Shown here piece by piece: positions 27,457 through 36,460 of a stretch of DNA of 64,000 bases. The stretch comes from Polynucleobacter sp. MWH-UH19D. GTDB taxonomy: Bacteria > Pseudomonadota > Gammaproteobacteria > Burkholderiales > Burkholderiaceae. Position numbers and translations under genes: made by a program. The stretch lies in NCBI RefSeq assembly GCF_040409795.1, contig NZ_CP099571.1:1426001-1490000 (forward strand). Reading direction: 5' to 3'. Position 1 is the stretch's first letter; each line of letters begins with the position of its first letter. Below the pieces are notes generated by a model, which saw only the letters and a program-made list of their open reading frames with translations, had not been told where the DNA came from and did no database searches.

Positions 27457-28332
27457 TTAAAATCCGTAAGTAACACCCGCAGGTGTAATGGTTGCCCGCG
27501 ATCTACGAGCAGAATGGCACTGCATGTTAACGGCTACTGGGTTCAAGGTGATATGGGTATGCGCCAACTCGACGTGGACAGCAAAGGCCGTGCCATCACC
27601 ACCCAATCCCTGAGGGCCAATACCTAATTTATTTACTGCAGCGCTAAGTTCCTTTTCAAGCTTTGCACCCTCTTCATCGTGGCATACACTACCAAGCGCA
27701 CGAGTTGCCGCCCGTTTTGCCATGGCAACACACTGATCAGATGTTCCACCAACGCCAACTCCTACGATTGTTGGGGGGCATGTCTTACCCCCAGCAGAGA
27801 CAACGCTTTCAATAACAAAAGCTTTAACGCCAGCAATTCCGTCCGCAGGAATTGCCATTTTTAAAAATGAGTTGTTCTCTGAACCACTCCCTTTGGGAAC
27901 CATCTCAATTTCTACTGAATCTATAGCATCACAAAAATCAATATGAATTGCAGGCATATCGATACCGCAGGATGTGTGATTATTTTTACGAGTAATGGGA
28001 TGAACTACCGAAGATCTCAAGGGGTATTCTGTAGTGGCGCGCTCACAGCCCTTGCGAATAGCTGCCTTCAAAGCCATGCCATCAAACTCAACGTTACTAC
28101 CAATCTTGACGTTATAGATTGGCAAGCCGGTGTCTTGGCAGAGAAGATTATCTTCACGCTCTGCTACAGAAATATTGGTGATCATGGTTTTCAAAACGAC
28201 TTGAGCACGCTTATCCGTCTCAGACTGATCAAGCTTTTCAATGCCACCTTTGATGTCATCAGGAAGCACTTTTAAGGCTCGGATGTAGAGCTCTTTACAA
28301 GCATCCTCAACTAAATTCATTTGTAACTGCAT
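27457..28332 (-). CDS. Class I fumarase/tartrate dehydratase-type hydratase, alpha subunit
   Basis: 291 aa, oxygen-sensitive [4Fe-4S] hydratase subunit. Candidate cluster Cys are in LLCQDTGLP near residue 62, TSCGIDMP near 122 and GGKTCPPT near 188, the spacing expected for the family. It is 9 nt upstream of the beta gene. Because the cluster is labile in oxygen, the isc operon next door and the microaerobic systems in this window are relevant background. Confidence 0.88.
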   Translation of the reverse strand: MQLQMNLVEDACKELYIRALKVLPDDIKGGIEKLDQSETDKRAQVVLKTMITNISVAEREDNLLCQDTGLPIYNVKIGSNVEFDGMALKAAIRKGCERATTEYPLRSSVVHPITRKNNHTSCGIDMPAIHIDFCDAIDSVEIEMVPKGSGSENNSFLKMAIPADGIAGVKAFVIESVVSAGGKTCPPTIVGVGVGGTSDQCVAMAKRAATRALGSVCHDEEGAKLEKELSAAVNKLGIGPQGLGGDGTAFAVHVELAHTHITLNPVAVNMQCHSARRSRATITPAGVTYGF

Positions 28333-28342
28333 ATCAATCCAA

Positions 28343-28705
28343 TTAATTGGCTAAAGATAAAAATAGAATTCCACATGCAATAGCGAACAAGATGGAAACT
28401 TGAACCCACCCTTTACGTAATCCATGCCATGGTCCAAACTCAATCATGAGCAAACGAATTCCCCCGGCTAAGTGAATGGCCAGCAGAATAACAAGTGCCC
28501 ACTCACCAAACTTAAATACCCAAAAATCAGTCAAGCTCAAAGATTTCTGAAAGCCCTCCGCACCCCTTAAAGATTGAGACAGCATTAAGAAATGTATTGG
28601 AATAAAACAAGCGAGCAACAAGCCAGAGAATCGATGGCATGCATATGCAAAATAAGATAAATGACGTTTAGCCCGAATATCCAGTTTTGGTCTTGATCTC
28701 ATCAT
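28343..28705 (-). CDS. SdhC/SdhD-like cytochrome b membrane subunit 1
   Basis: 120 aa with three hydrophobic helices (about residues 22-40, 66-84, 98-117). The sequence AYACHRFSGLLLACFIPIHF contains the HRxSG motif of succinate-quinone oxidoreductase anchors and His candidates for haem b. It overlaps the other anchor gene by 4 nt and precedes the hydratase alpha gene. Confidence 0.8.
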   Translation of the reverse strand: MMRSRPKLDIRAKRHLSYFAYACHRFSGLLLACFIPIHFLMLSQSLRGAEGFQKSLSLTDFWVFKFGEWALVILLAIHLAGGIRLLMIEFGPWHGLRKGWVQVSILFAIACGILFLSLAN

Positions 28706-29058
28706 GCACCACCTGTGAAGACACCAAATACCGCAACCGTGCCTAAAACTAAGATCAAGAGCGCCAATGAAATTGAAACCGGCCTTACCATGCCACTTTT
28801 AGGAAAAGTTTCTTGCAGAATATTAGCGACTCCAATCGGGGCATGGACAAAGCAGGCGATTACAAAAATCTCATAAAAAATAGCAAACCCTATATTTCCT
28901 TGAGTACGACCCAAAATCTCTTGCGCACTTAATCCGCCACGGATAGCGTAAAAAATGATTAGCAAATGAATAGCAACACAAAGTCCGAGCACCATAGCGC
29001 TAATGCGTTGTGCGTACCATAACTTTGCCTGTAGCACGCCACTCATAACTTGCCCCAC
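28702..29058 (-). CDS. SdhC/FrdC-like membrane subunit 2
   Basis: 118 aa, three predicted helices (about residues 17-37, 52-72, 90-112). WYAQRISAMVLGLCVAIHLL resembles the quinone-site start of these anchors and carries a His candidate for haem. It overlaps the iron-sulfur subunit gene by 16 nt. With its partner it makes a two-protein membrane anchor. Confidence 0.8.
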   Translation of the reverse strand: MGQVMSGVLQAKLWYAQRISAMVLGLCVAIHLLIIFYAIRGGLSAQEILGRTQGNIGFAIFYEIFVIACFVHAPIGVANILQETFPKSGMVRPVSISLALLILVLGTVAVFGVFTGGA

Positions 29059-29774
29059 TTGCTTCCACGTACAGCAGCCTTGGCGATCAACTTTTTCAGT
29101 CCAGCGATACTAGCTGTAGGCTCAATAGCCTTAGGGCAACGCTCAGTACAAGACCCTTGGGTATGACAGGCATGACAACCAGCATCACCCGCCACAGCGC
29201 GCATCCGCTCAAGCTGCTGGGTATCCCGAACATCATTTGCTAGAGTCCATGCGCGGTTAAGGGCAGCAGGACCAAGATAGCTAGGTCTTGCTTCAACCAC
29301 CTCACAGGATGCATAACAAACACCGCAACCGATGCACTCTATCCCTGCATTAGCTAATTGGCGCTCTTTAGAATCTGGCTCAACTTTTGCAAAATCATCA
29401 TGCCTTGTTTGATTTCCCTTAAAAAATCCAACGGCGCCCTTCCACTTATTAAAGAACTCACGCATATCGGTTGCGAGATCTTTAATGACAGGCAAGTTAT
29501 TTAAAGGGGCTATTTCTAAGGAATCGCCTTCTACGATTTGCGAGACGTGTGTTCGACAAGTCCAACGTGCAACACCATTAACCGTCATCGCACATGAACC
29601 ACACATGCCTACTCGACATGCAAAGCGATAGCTCAGCGTTGAATCTAGCTTACGCTGTATATAAGTCACAACATCCAAAACCGTTTGGTTTGGATTGCGT
29701 GGTACTAGGTACTCGACGAATTCGCCCTCTTGAGCACCACGCCAGACTTTTACTTTGAGTTCTGCATTTGACAT
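29043..29774 (-). CDS. Succinate dehydrogenase/fumarate reductase-like iron-sulfur subunit
   Basis: 243 aa. Plant-type [2Fe-2S] site CRVGMCGSC near residue 53 with the fourth Cys in WTCRTH near 72; C-terminal cluster ligands CIGCGVCYASC near 147 and CHACHTQGSCTERCP near 198 for the [4Fe-4S] and [3Fe-4S] centres. First gene of the six- or seven-gene operon, divergent from the LysR gene across 81 nt. Confidence 0.9.
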   Translation of the reverse strand: MSNAELKVKVWRGAQEGEFVEYLVPRNPNQTVLDVVTYIQRKLDSTLSYRFACRVGMCGSCAMTVNGVARWTCRTHVSQIVEGDSLEIAPLNNLPVIKDLATDMREFFNKWKGAVGFFKGNQTRHDDFAKVEPDSKERQLANAGIECIGCGVCYASCEVVEARPSYLGPAALNRAWTLANDVRDTQQLERMRAVAGDAGCHACHTQGSCTERCPKAIEPTASIAGLKKLIAKAAVRGSKWGKL

Positions 29775-29855
29775 AGTCTCATTATATTGGTGGAATATAA
29801 AAAATAAATCGAATATATTTTTCTTTGAGATAAATTATTTCTTTATAATTAACCA

Positions 29856-30728
29856 ATGTCCAGCATTCGCATCCTAAAAAATTTCCTGATAATTGCGCGC
29901 CACAAGAGCGTAGCGGCTGCATCACGCGAAATCGGACTCACCCCCGCTGCTGCTGGCCAACAAATACAGCAACTTGAGGAAGAAATTGGCTTAACGCTTT
30001 TTGATCGAACCAAGCGCTCGCTAAGCTTAAATACAAATGGCAGATCTTTAATCGAACCAATCCAAGAAATTGTTGCGCGCTTCGAAGCTCTGGGTTCGAA
30101 TTTAAAGTCAGGATTAAGTGGAACCATTGTGATTGGAGCCCTTGTTTCATCGCTCATGGGCGCATTCGGTAAAACATTAAATGAACTAAAGCTGCGTTAC
30201 CCTGATTTAGAAATTAAATTATTGGCAGGGCTTTCAAGCAACTTTTTAGATCAAATTTTAGAAGGCAGTATTGACGGGGCGATTGTTACAGAATCGCCAT
30301 TTACGCTCCCTCAAAATGTTCAATGGACCGAGCTCTATAGGGAGCCAATGATTTTAATTACGCCAGCCCTCACTACTAATAAGGGTACAAAGTCACCCCC
30401 AAGAATTAAGCTCCCATTTATTCGATTTGAGCGAAACACCTGGACAGGGCATTTAGTCGATCAAACAATTAAAGCAAACAAATTACCCATAGAAGAAAGT
30501 ATGGAGCTGAATTCTGTTGAAGCAATTATTGAGTTAGTACGACAAGGAATTGGTTATTCAATCGTCCCTAAACTGGCTAGCATTTCCTGGGAAACTGATC
30601 GACAGTTAACTATACAGAGGCTACCGGGTAAAACAATCTATAGAAAAGTGGGTTTGCTAGAGCGCAAAAAGCATGGACGGCAAAATATTACGCTGGCAAT
30701 TAAGCAACTCTTTTTATCTGATACCTAA
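29856..30728 (+). CDS. LysR family transcriptional regulator
   Basis: 290 aa with an N-terminal winged helix (about residues 1-60, KSVAAASREIGLTPAAAGQQIQ) and the periplasmic-binding-like effector domain. It is divergent from the SDH/fumarase-like operon, so it most likely controls that operon in response to one of its substrates. The 81-nt spacer contains two copies of GAATATA (29793-29799 and 29811-29817) within an AT-rich stretch that could hold the T-N11-A binding site. Confidence 0.9.
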   Translation: MSSIRILKNFLIIARHKSVAAASREIGLTPAAAGQQIQQLEEEIGLTLFDRTKRSLSLNTNGRSLIEPIQEIVARFEALGSNLKSGLSGTIVIGALVSSLMGAFGKTLNELKLRYPDLEIKLLAGLSSNFLDQILEGSIDGAIVTESPFTLPQNVQWTELYREPMILITPALTTNKGTKSPPRIKLPFIRFERNTWTGHLVDQTIKANKLPIEESMELNSVEAIIELVRQGIGYSIVPKLASISWETDRQLTIQRLPGKTIYRKVGLLERKKHGRQNITLAIKQLFLSDT

Positions 30729-30782
30729 ACTTACATTTCCTTACAGATAGCGCTCCGAAGGTATTGCCAAGGCCTAAAAAGA

Positions 30783-30804
30783 AAGCCATCGTTTCCGATG
30801 GCTT
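30783..30804 (-). terminator. Terminator of the isc operon
   Basis: Perfect 9-bp stem AAGCCATCG/CGATGGCTT with a 4-nt loop. On the minus strand it is followed by TTCTTTTTAGG, so it ends transcription coming from fdx; it may also stop the LysR transcript. Confidence 0.82.
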
Positions 30805-30846
30805 AAAGAGATTTATGGAGGAACAGAACAACAACTCCATCGTATT

Positions 30847-30889
30847 CTTACTTTGCTATTCGATCGATCGATCATGCCCGCAAAGTAAG
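30847..30889. repeat. Ten-base inverted repeat around a GATC-rich loop
   Basis: Perfect arms CTTACTTTGC and GCAAAGTAAG enclose 23 nt that include CGATCGATCGATCATG. It lies between the fdx stop and the terminator on the minus strand, so it is part of the isc messenger's 3' end and could stabilise it or be processed. Confidence 0.6.
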
Positions 30890-30911
30890 CGTTAAGCACC
30901 AATCTAGTGCG

Positions 30912-31250
30912 TTAATGATTCTCTTTGGCATGGTTAATTGAGTATTTCGGAATCTCAATTACCAAATCTTCCTTGGCGACAATTGCCTGACAGGACAAGC
31001 GCGACTGAGAATTCAAGCCCCAAGCACGATCCAACATATCTTCTTCGTTCTCATCGGGTGGATTCAAGCTTTGATAGCCCTCTTTCACAATCACGTGACA
31101 GGTGGTGCAGGCACAAACCATATCGCATGCATGCTCAATCGGAATATCGTTTTCTAGTAGAGCTTCGCAAATAGATGTGCCTGGAGGGACGTCCACTACT
31201 GCACCCTCAGGACAATATTCACTATGAGGAAGAACAACAATTTGGGTCAT
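30912..31250 (-). CDS. fdx: ISC-type [2Fe-2S] ferredoxin
   Basis: 112 aa, ferredoxin that feeds electrons to iron-sulfur cluster assembly. Cluster ligands lie in the C-x5-C-x2-C pattern of CDMVCACTTC near residue 42 with the fourth Cys in RLSCQAI near 87. Last gene of the isc operon; the common iscX gene is not seen after it. Confidence 0.95.
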   Translation of the reverse strand: MTQIVVLPHSEYCPEGAVVDVPPGTSICEALLENDIPIEHACDMVCACTTCHVIVKEGYQSLNPPDENEEDMLDRAWGLNSQSRLSCQAIVAKEDLVIEIPKYSINHAKENH

Positions 31251-31289
31251 GATGGCTTCTTATTATTTGATGGTTGATTTTTATCTATC

Positions 31290-33155
31290 TTAGATTTCAG
31301 TAACATTTTTTCCAGCTAATGCTTTCTGTATGCTGGCATTCATTCGCTTCTGCGCAAAATCATCAGTTGCTTTAGCCGCATGATCAACCGCCTTACGAAC
31401 CACTGCGCTATCAGTTTCATTTTTTAGGATTGCTTGAAGAGTCTGAATTTCCGCATCAATTGCAGATTGCTCCTCTTGATTCAAAAGCTCTCGATCACTT
31501 GCTAGCGCAGTCTGCACGGCGTCGATCAAACGCTGAGCACTAACCTGCTCTTCTCTCAGGGATCGCGCCAGTAAATCCTCTTTGGCAGAAGCAAAACCAT
31601 CTTGCAACATGCGCGTGATTTCAGCATCCGTTAAGCCATAAGAAGGCTTAATATCAATCGAGGCCTTTACACCAGAACCTTGCTCAATAGCACTAACCGA
31701 TAACAAACCATCAGCGTCTACCTGAAAGGTCACTCTTATGCGTGCGGCACCCGCGGCCATTGGCGGTATTCCCCTTAGCTCAAAACGACCAAGAGAACGA
31801 CAGTCTTGAGCAAGTTCGCGCTCACCCTGAACAACTTGTACGACCAATGCGGTCTGCCCATCCTTAAAAGTTGTAAAGTCTTGGGCTCTTGCCACAGGGA
31901 TCGGCGTATTGCGCGGAATAATTTTTTCAACCAAACCGCCCATAGTCTCTAAACCCAGTGACAATGGAATCACATCTAACAAGAGCCACTCATCATCTTT
32001 GCTTTGATTACCAGCCAGCAAATCTGCCTGCATAGCAGCACCTAATGCAACGACCTGATCAGGATTTAAATTATTTAATGGCTGAGTACCAAATAATTCG
32101 CCAACTGCACGCTGCACATTAGGCATACGAGTAGAGCCACCAACCATCACAACACCCTTAACATCTTCGGCCTTTAGGCCTGCATCACGCAGAGCCTTTT
32201 TACATGCCATTAAAGTTTTGGTCACTAAGTTTTGGGTGATCTCAAAAAATTGGGCTTGACTAACCCCAACGTTCACTACAGTTCCATCAGATAGGGTTTC
32301 ATGTACACGAGCTAATGGGTTATGACTTAACAATTCTTTTGCATGCTTACATGCCTGGAGCAAAGTGCGATGATCGTGAACAGATAAAGGTGGTAGTTTT
32401 GCCTGCTCTAGAACCCAACAGTACAAGCGGTGGTCAAAGTCATCGCCACCTAAAGCAGAATCTCCGCCTGTAGAAAGCACCTCAAAAATACCCCTACTCA
32501 TTCTTAATATAGAGATATCGAATGTGCCACCTCCGAGGTCATACACTGCATAAACACCTTCAGAAGCATTATCTAAGCCGTACGCAATTGCCGCTGCAGT
32601 TGGTTCATTCAATAGACGCAGTACTTCAACACCAGCCAGCTTTGCAGCATCTTTGGTTGCTTGCCGTTGGGCATCATCAAAATAAGCTGGAACAGTAATC
32701 ACTGCACCAACAATATCTTCAGCAACAGAATCCTCGGCTAACTGACGCAAACGCGCCAAGATTTCAGCAGAGACTTCAATAGGACTCTTGTCGCCAGCAA
32801 TTGTCCTCAACTTGAGCATGCCAGGCTGATCTACAAAATCGTATGGGGCACTCTCACTGTTTTCTACATCACTTAGGCCGCGCCCCATGAAGCGTTTTAC
32901 TGAAATGATGGTGTTTTTAGGATCGATTACCGCATTCTCTAGGGCCTCAAAACCCGCCTGGGTTCGGCCATTGGGTAAATAACGCACCACGGAAGGAAGC
33001 AATTCACGACCATGCTCGTCAGGCAATACTTTTGGTAACGCATCGCGCACAATCGCTACCAATGAGTTTGTGGTCCCCAAATCAATACCCACAGCAATCC
33101 GACGCTGATGCGGTGCGAGCGATTTACCGGGTTCTGAGATTTGCAATAAGGCCAT
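31290..33155 (-). CDS. hscA: Fe-S assembly chaperone HscA (Hsp70 family)
   Basis: 621 aa. ATPase domain with [12 protein letters not shown] near residue 23, [12 protein letters not shown] near 180 and GGSTRMP near 342; substrate-binding domain from about 390. It uses ATP to release clusters from the scaffold IscU, whose LPPVK motif it binds. It follows its co-chaperone hscB by 15 nt. Confidence 0.96.
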   Translation of the reverse strand: MALLQISEPGKSLAPHQRRIAVGIDLGTTNSLVAIVRDALPKVLPDEHGRELLPSVVRYLPNGRTQAGFEALENAVIDPKNTIISVKRFMGRGLSDVENSESAPYDFVDQPGMLKLRTIAGDKSPIEVSAEILARLRQLAEDSVAEDIVGAVITVPAYFDDAQRQATKDAAKLAGVEVLRLLNEPTAAAIAYGLDNASEGVYAVYDLGGGTFDISILRMSRGIFEVLSTGGDSALGGDDFDHRLYCWVLEQAKLPPLSVHDHRTLLQACKHAKELLSHNPLARVHETLSDGTVVNVGVSQAQFFEITQNLVTKTLMACKKALRDAGLKAEDVKGVVMVGGSTRMPNVQRAVGELFGTQPLNNLNPDQVVALGAAMQADLLAGNQSKDDEWLLLDVIPLSLGLETMGGLVEKIIPRNTPIPVARAQDFTTFKDGQTALVVQVVQGERELAQDCRSLGRFELRGIPPMAAGAARIRVTFQVDADGLLSVSAIEQGSGVKASIDIKPSYGLTDAEITRMLQDGFASAKEDLLARSLREEQVSAQRLIDAVQTALASDRELLNQEEQSAIDAEIQTLQAILKNETDSAVVRKAVDHAAKATDDFAQKRMNASIQKALAGKNVTEI

Positions 33156-33170
33156 AAGATCAGTGTATCG

Positions 33171-33710
33171 CTAGATTAGCGCCGCAATTGCATCATCTAA
33201 CTCACTTGCGAACTTATCAACAAACAATAAGCCTCGAAGAAGTTCGGCAGCACGTTGATAATTTTTAGCGCCATCAATAGCTTGAGCAATCTCCACCAAG
33301 ATATTCGATTTGGATTCCTCTACCTCAGTCATTAAGGCCTCAAGCTCTGGCAACTCTTCCGCTTGTTCATCAAGCGCTTCGCGCCACTCCATTTGCTTCA
33401 TTAAAAACGCAGCTGGCATAGCAGTATTTGTTTCCAACTTGGCATCTACACCATATAACCGACATAAATAGAGCCCACGCTGAATTGGATTTTTTAAGGT
33501 TTGATATGCGGTATTCGCTAAGGTAGCCATTTGCATAGCCAAACGTTGCTCGGCTTCACTTCCACGAGCATGTCGGTCTGGATGAACCTCTTTCTGTATT
33601 GCTAAATATGCCTGATCAAGTGCAGGCAAGTCGATGTTGAATTGCTGATGAATGCCAAAGAATCGAAAGTAATCGTCAGACGCGGAAAGATTCGCCACAA
33701 CCACACTCAT
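33171..33710 (-). CDS. hscB: Fe-S assembly co-chaperone HscB (J-domain)
   Basis: 179 aa. N-terminal J-domain with the HPD motif in KEVHPDRHA near residue 45, and a C-terminal helical domain that binds IscU. The annotated ATG lies inside iscA (35-nt overlap in another frame); GTG codons two and four residues later are alternatives. Confidence 0.93.
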   Translation of the reverse strand: MSVVVANLSASDDYFRFFGIHQQFNIDLPALDQAYLAIQKEVHPDRHARGSEAEQRLAMQMATLANTAYQTLKNPIQRGLYLCRLYGVDAKLETNTAMPAAFLMKQMEWREALDEQAEELPELEALMTEVEESKSNILVEIAQAIDGAKNYQRAAELLRGLLFVDKFASELDDAIAALI

Positions 33711-33999
33711 CTTTTACGTTCGGATTTTGAAACTTAAATCCCTCGTTCAAACCCTCGCGCACAAAATCCAGTTCCGTTCCATCTAGGTAAGCCAAGCTTT
33801 TTGGGTCTACAAAAACTTTAACACCATTAGATTCAAATACTTGATCCTCTGCAGCAGGCTCATCCACATATTCCAACTGATAAGCCAAACCAGAACAGCC
33901 GGTGGTGCGAACACCCAATCGTAAGCCACAACCTTTGCCGCGTTTCTCTAGGTTTCGGTTAACGTGCTTTGCTGCTTTTTCAGTTAAGGTAATTGCCAT
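33676..33999 (-). CDS. iscA: A-type iron-sulfur carrier IscA
   Basis: 107 aa. The three conserved Cys are in [11 protein letters not shown] near residue 34 and in the C-terminal DECGCGE near 98-102. Delivers iron or clusters to target proteins. Its 3' end overlaps the hscB start. Confidence 0.95.
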   Translation of the reverse strand: MAITLTEKAAKHVNRNLEKRGKGCGLRLGVRTTGCSGLAYQLEYVDEPAAEDQVFESNGVKVFVDPKSLAYLDGTELDFVREGLNEGFKFQNPNVKDECGCGESFRV

Positions 34000-34038
34000 G
34001 TTGGATCTCGAATTAAATCACTAGTATTTCTACTCAAC

Positions 34039-34425
34039 TTATTTTGCAGGATGCTTTTCTTTGTAATCAGCCACTGCCGCCTTGATGGCATCTTCAGCCA
34101 AGATTGAGCAGTGAATCTTTACAGGGGGCAATGCTAATTCTTCGGCAATTAAGGAGTTCTTAATTTCAAGAGCTTGATCTAAGGTCTTACCTTTTACCCA
34201 CTCGGTAACCAAAGAAGATGAAGCAATCGCAGAACCGCAACCATAGGTTTTGAACTTTGCATCTTCAATAACGCCTTGATCATTCACGCGGATTTGCAGT
34301 TTCATGACATCACCACATGCTGGGGCGCCAACCATACCAGTACCTACACTGTTATCGCCCTTTTCAAAGGAGCCCACATTACGGGGGTTTTCATAATGGT
34401 CAATGACTTTATCGCTATATGCCAT
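34039..34425 (-). CDS. iscU: Iron-sulfur cluster scaffold IscU
   Basis: 128 aa. Conserved Cys in GAPACGDVMKL near residue 37, TYGCGSAIAS near 63 and KIHCSILAE near 106, plus the HscA-binding motif LPPVK near 99. Clusters are built here from sulfur supplied by IscS. Confidence 0.97.
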   Translation of the reverse strand: MAYSDKVIDHYENPRNVGSFEKGDNSVGTGMVGAPACGDVMKLQIRVNDQGVIEDAKFKTYGCGSAIASSSLVTEWVKGKTLDQALEIKNSLIAEELALPPVKIHCSILAEDAIKAAVADYKEKHPAK

Positions 34426-34459
34426 GGTATTTCCTCTTTAATTTCTCTATTTTGTTTCT

Positions 34460-35719
34460 TTAGTGCGCAGCCCACTGAATGGTGCTGAGATCAATTCCAT
34501 CTTTATACATTTCCCACAATGGGGATAGTTCACGCAACTTCGCAATCTTTTCTTTCACTAACTTAATTGTGAAATCCACTTCCTCTTGAGTAGTAAATCG
34601 GCCCAAGGTAAAGCGAATTGAGCTGTGAGCCAATTCATCATTGCGACCTAAGGCGCGCAATACATAAGACGGCTCTAGTGAAGCGGAGGTGCAAGCGGAA
34701 CCTGATGAGATTGCCAGATCTTTGAGAGCCATCATCATCGACTCACCTTCCACATAGTTAAAGCTGATATTCAGGTTATGTGGCACACGACTTTCCATAT
34801 CGCCATTCACATAGACTTCTTCAATATCTTTTAAACCAGCCAATAAGCGATCACGCAAGGCACGAATACGTTTACTCTCTTCAGCCATTTCAATGCGAGC
34901 AATGCGGAAAGCTTCGCCCATACCCACAATTTGGTGAACTGCCAAAGTGCCTGAACGCATGCCGCGCTCATGGCCACCACCATGAATTTGTGCCTCAATG
35001 CGAATACGTGGTTTACGACGCACGAATAATGCGCCAATACCTTTGGGACCATAAGTCTTATGAGCAGAGAAACTCATCAGATCTACCTTGATTTTCTCAA
35101 GATCAATTTCAACCTTACCAGTTGCTTGGGCAGCATCTACATGGAAGATCACGCCACGAGAACGACATAACTCACCAATGCGAGGAATATCTTGCACCAC
35201 ACCAATCTCATTGTTGACATACATGACAGATGTCAAAATGGTACCTGGCTTCATTGCAGTCTCAAGCTGAGCAAAATCAATTAGGCCATTTGGCAGCACA
35301 TCTAAATAAGTAACTTCGAAACCTTCGCGCTCTAATTCACGGCAAGTATCCAAGGTCGCTTTGTGTTCAGTTTTAACGGTAATGATGTGATTACCGCGAT
35401 CCTTGTAAAAGTGGGCAGCACCCTTCAAGGCCAAATTAATACTCTCAGTAGCACCACTAGTAAACACGATCTCTCTTGGATCAGCATGCACTAGTAGCGC
35501 TATTTCCGAACGCGCCCACTCAACCGCCTCCTCTGCTGCCCAACCATATGCATGACTGCGGGAAGCAGCATTACCAAATTGCTCGCGCAAATATGGCAGC
35601 ATTTTGTCGACAACACGAGGGTCTATTGGAGTTGTTGCGGAATAGTCCATATACACCGGAAAGTGTTTAGGGCTAAACATCGGAACCGGTTGTTGTGGAA
35701 GGTCTTGTGGTGCGTTCAT
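34460..35719 (-). CDS. iscS: Cysteine desulfurase IscS
   Basis: 419 aa, PLP enzyme that takes sulfur from cysteine for clusters and for tRNA thiolation. PLP lysine in [12 protein letters not shown] near residue 222; the mobile loop with catalytic Cys in [14 protein letters not shown] near 344. About 12-15 residues longer at the N-terminus than the usual 404-aa form ([13 protein letters not shown]). 28 nt downstream of iscR. Confidence 0.97.
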   Translation of the reverse strand: MNAPQDLPQQPVPMFSPKHFPVYMDYSATTPIDPRVVDKMLPYLREQFGNAASRSHAYGWAAEEAVEWARSEIALLVHADPREIVFTSGATESINLALKGAAHFYKDRGNHIITVKTEHKATLDTCRELEREGFEVTYLDVLPNGLIDFAQLETAMKPGTILTSVMYVNNEIGVVQDIPRIGELCRSRGVIFHVDAAQATGKVEIDLEKIKVDLMSFSAHKTYGPKGIGALFVRRKPRIRIEAQIHGGGHERGMRSGTLAVHQIVGMGEAFRIARIEMAEESKRIRALRDRLLAGLKDIEEVYVNGDMESRVPHNLNISFNYVEGESMMMALKDLAISSGSACTSASLEPSYVLRALGRNDELAHSSIRFTLGRFTTQEEVDFTIKLVKEKIAKLRELSPLWEMYKDGIDLSTIQWAAH

Positions 35720-35747
35720 GTTGTATTTCTAAAGGAAGAATTGCTAA

Positions 35748-36317
35748 TTAACTTTGTCGCGCCAAATTAAATACTGAGTTGACTAGCGGCGCTTTTGGGG
35801 CAACTTCTTTTTTTGCTGCAAGTACTGGGGCTGGTTTTTCAGCTTTTGTACCTTCAATTTTGATCTTCTTAGGACGCATATCTTGAATCACAATGCCGCG
35901 CCCTTCTTGCTGCTGCACTAAATCACGCAAGGTCACTGAGCTGAGGTACTCAACCATCTTTAGATTGAGATTGCTCCACAGATCATGCGTCATACAGCGA
36001 CCATGATTTTCTTCATCGGTATGGCAATTACCTTTACCACCACACTGAGTAGCATCCAAAGGCTCATCAACCGCCACAATGATGTCGGCAACGCTCACCT
36101 CATTAGAGGGGCGAGCCAACGTGTATCCACCTCCAGGGCCACGTGTGCTTTCAACAATGTTGAAGCGACGTAGCTTGCCAAATAGCTGCTCGAGGTAAGA
36201 AAGCGAAATTTTTTGTCTCTGACTAATTCCTGCCAGCGTCACAGGACCATGCGCTTCACGCAGGGCTAAATCAATCATGGCGGTTACTGCAAAACGACCT
36301 TTGGTTGTAAGTCTCAT
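35748..36317 (-). CDS. iscR: Iron-sulfur cluster regulator IscR (Rrf2 family)
   Basis: 189 aa. N-terminal Rrf2 winged helix (about 1-70), then the cluster ligands C92 and C98, with C108 and the nearby His111. The interval between the second and third Cys is four residues longer than in Escherichia coli. The tail (about 145-189) is Lys/Ala rich and longer than usual. Holo-IscR should repress its own operon through the site at 36368-36392. Confidence 0.95.
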   Translation of the reverse strand: MRLTTKGRFAVTAMIDLALREAHGPVTLAGISQRQKISLSYLEQLFGKLRRFNIVESTRGPGGGYTLARPSNEVSVADIIVAVDEPLDATQCGGKGNCHTDEENHGRCMTHDLWSNLNLKMVEYLSSVTLRDLVQQQEGRGIVIQDMRPKKIKIEGTKAEKPAPVLAAKKEVAPKAPLVNSVFNLARQS

Positions 36318-36367
36318 ATGTCACCTTGGTAATGGATTGTTATGGACAGCTAATAGACAGCTTGGTA

Positions 36368-36392
36368 ATACCTGACTATTCCACTCAACTTT
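36368..36392 (+). promoter_or_regulatory. IscR type-1 binding site upstream of iscR
   Basis: Two half-sites, ATACCTGACTATT and CCACTCAACTTT, make a 25-bp element that fits the published type-1 consensus (ATASYYGACTRwwwYAGTCRRSTAT) at 22 of 25 positions by my count. It is 51 nt before the iscR ATG, where autorepression is expected. Confidence 0.72.
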
Positions 36393-36460
36393 ACCATAAT
36401 CCCTAGCAATCTGCTCGGGAATTATCTCAAAAAACCCCACCAGGCGCGTGGCAAACTGAA

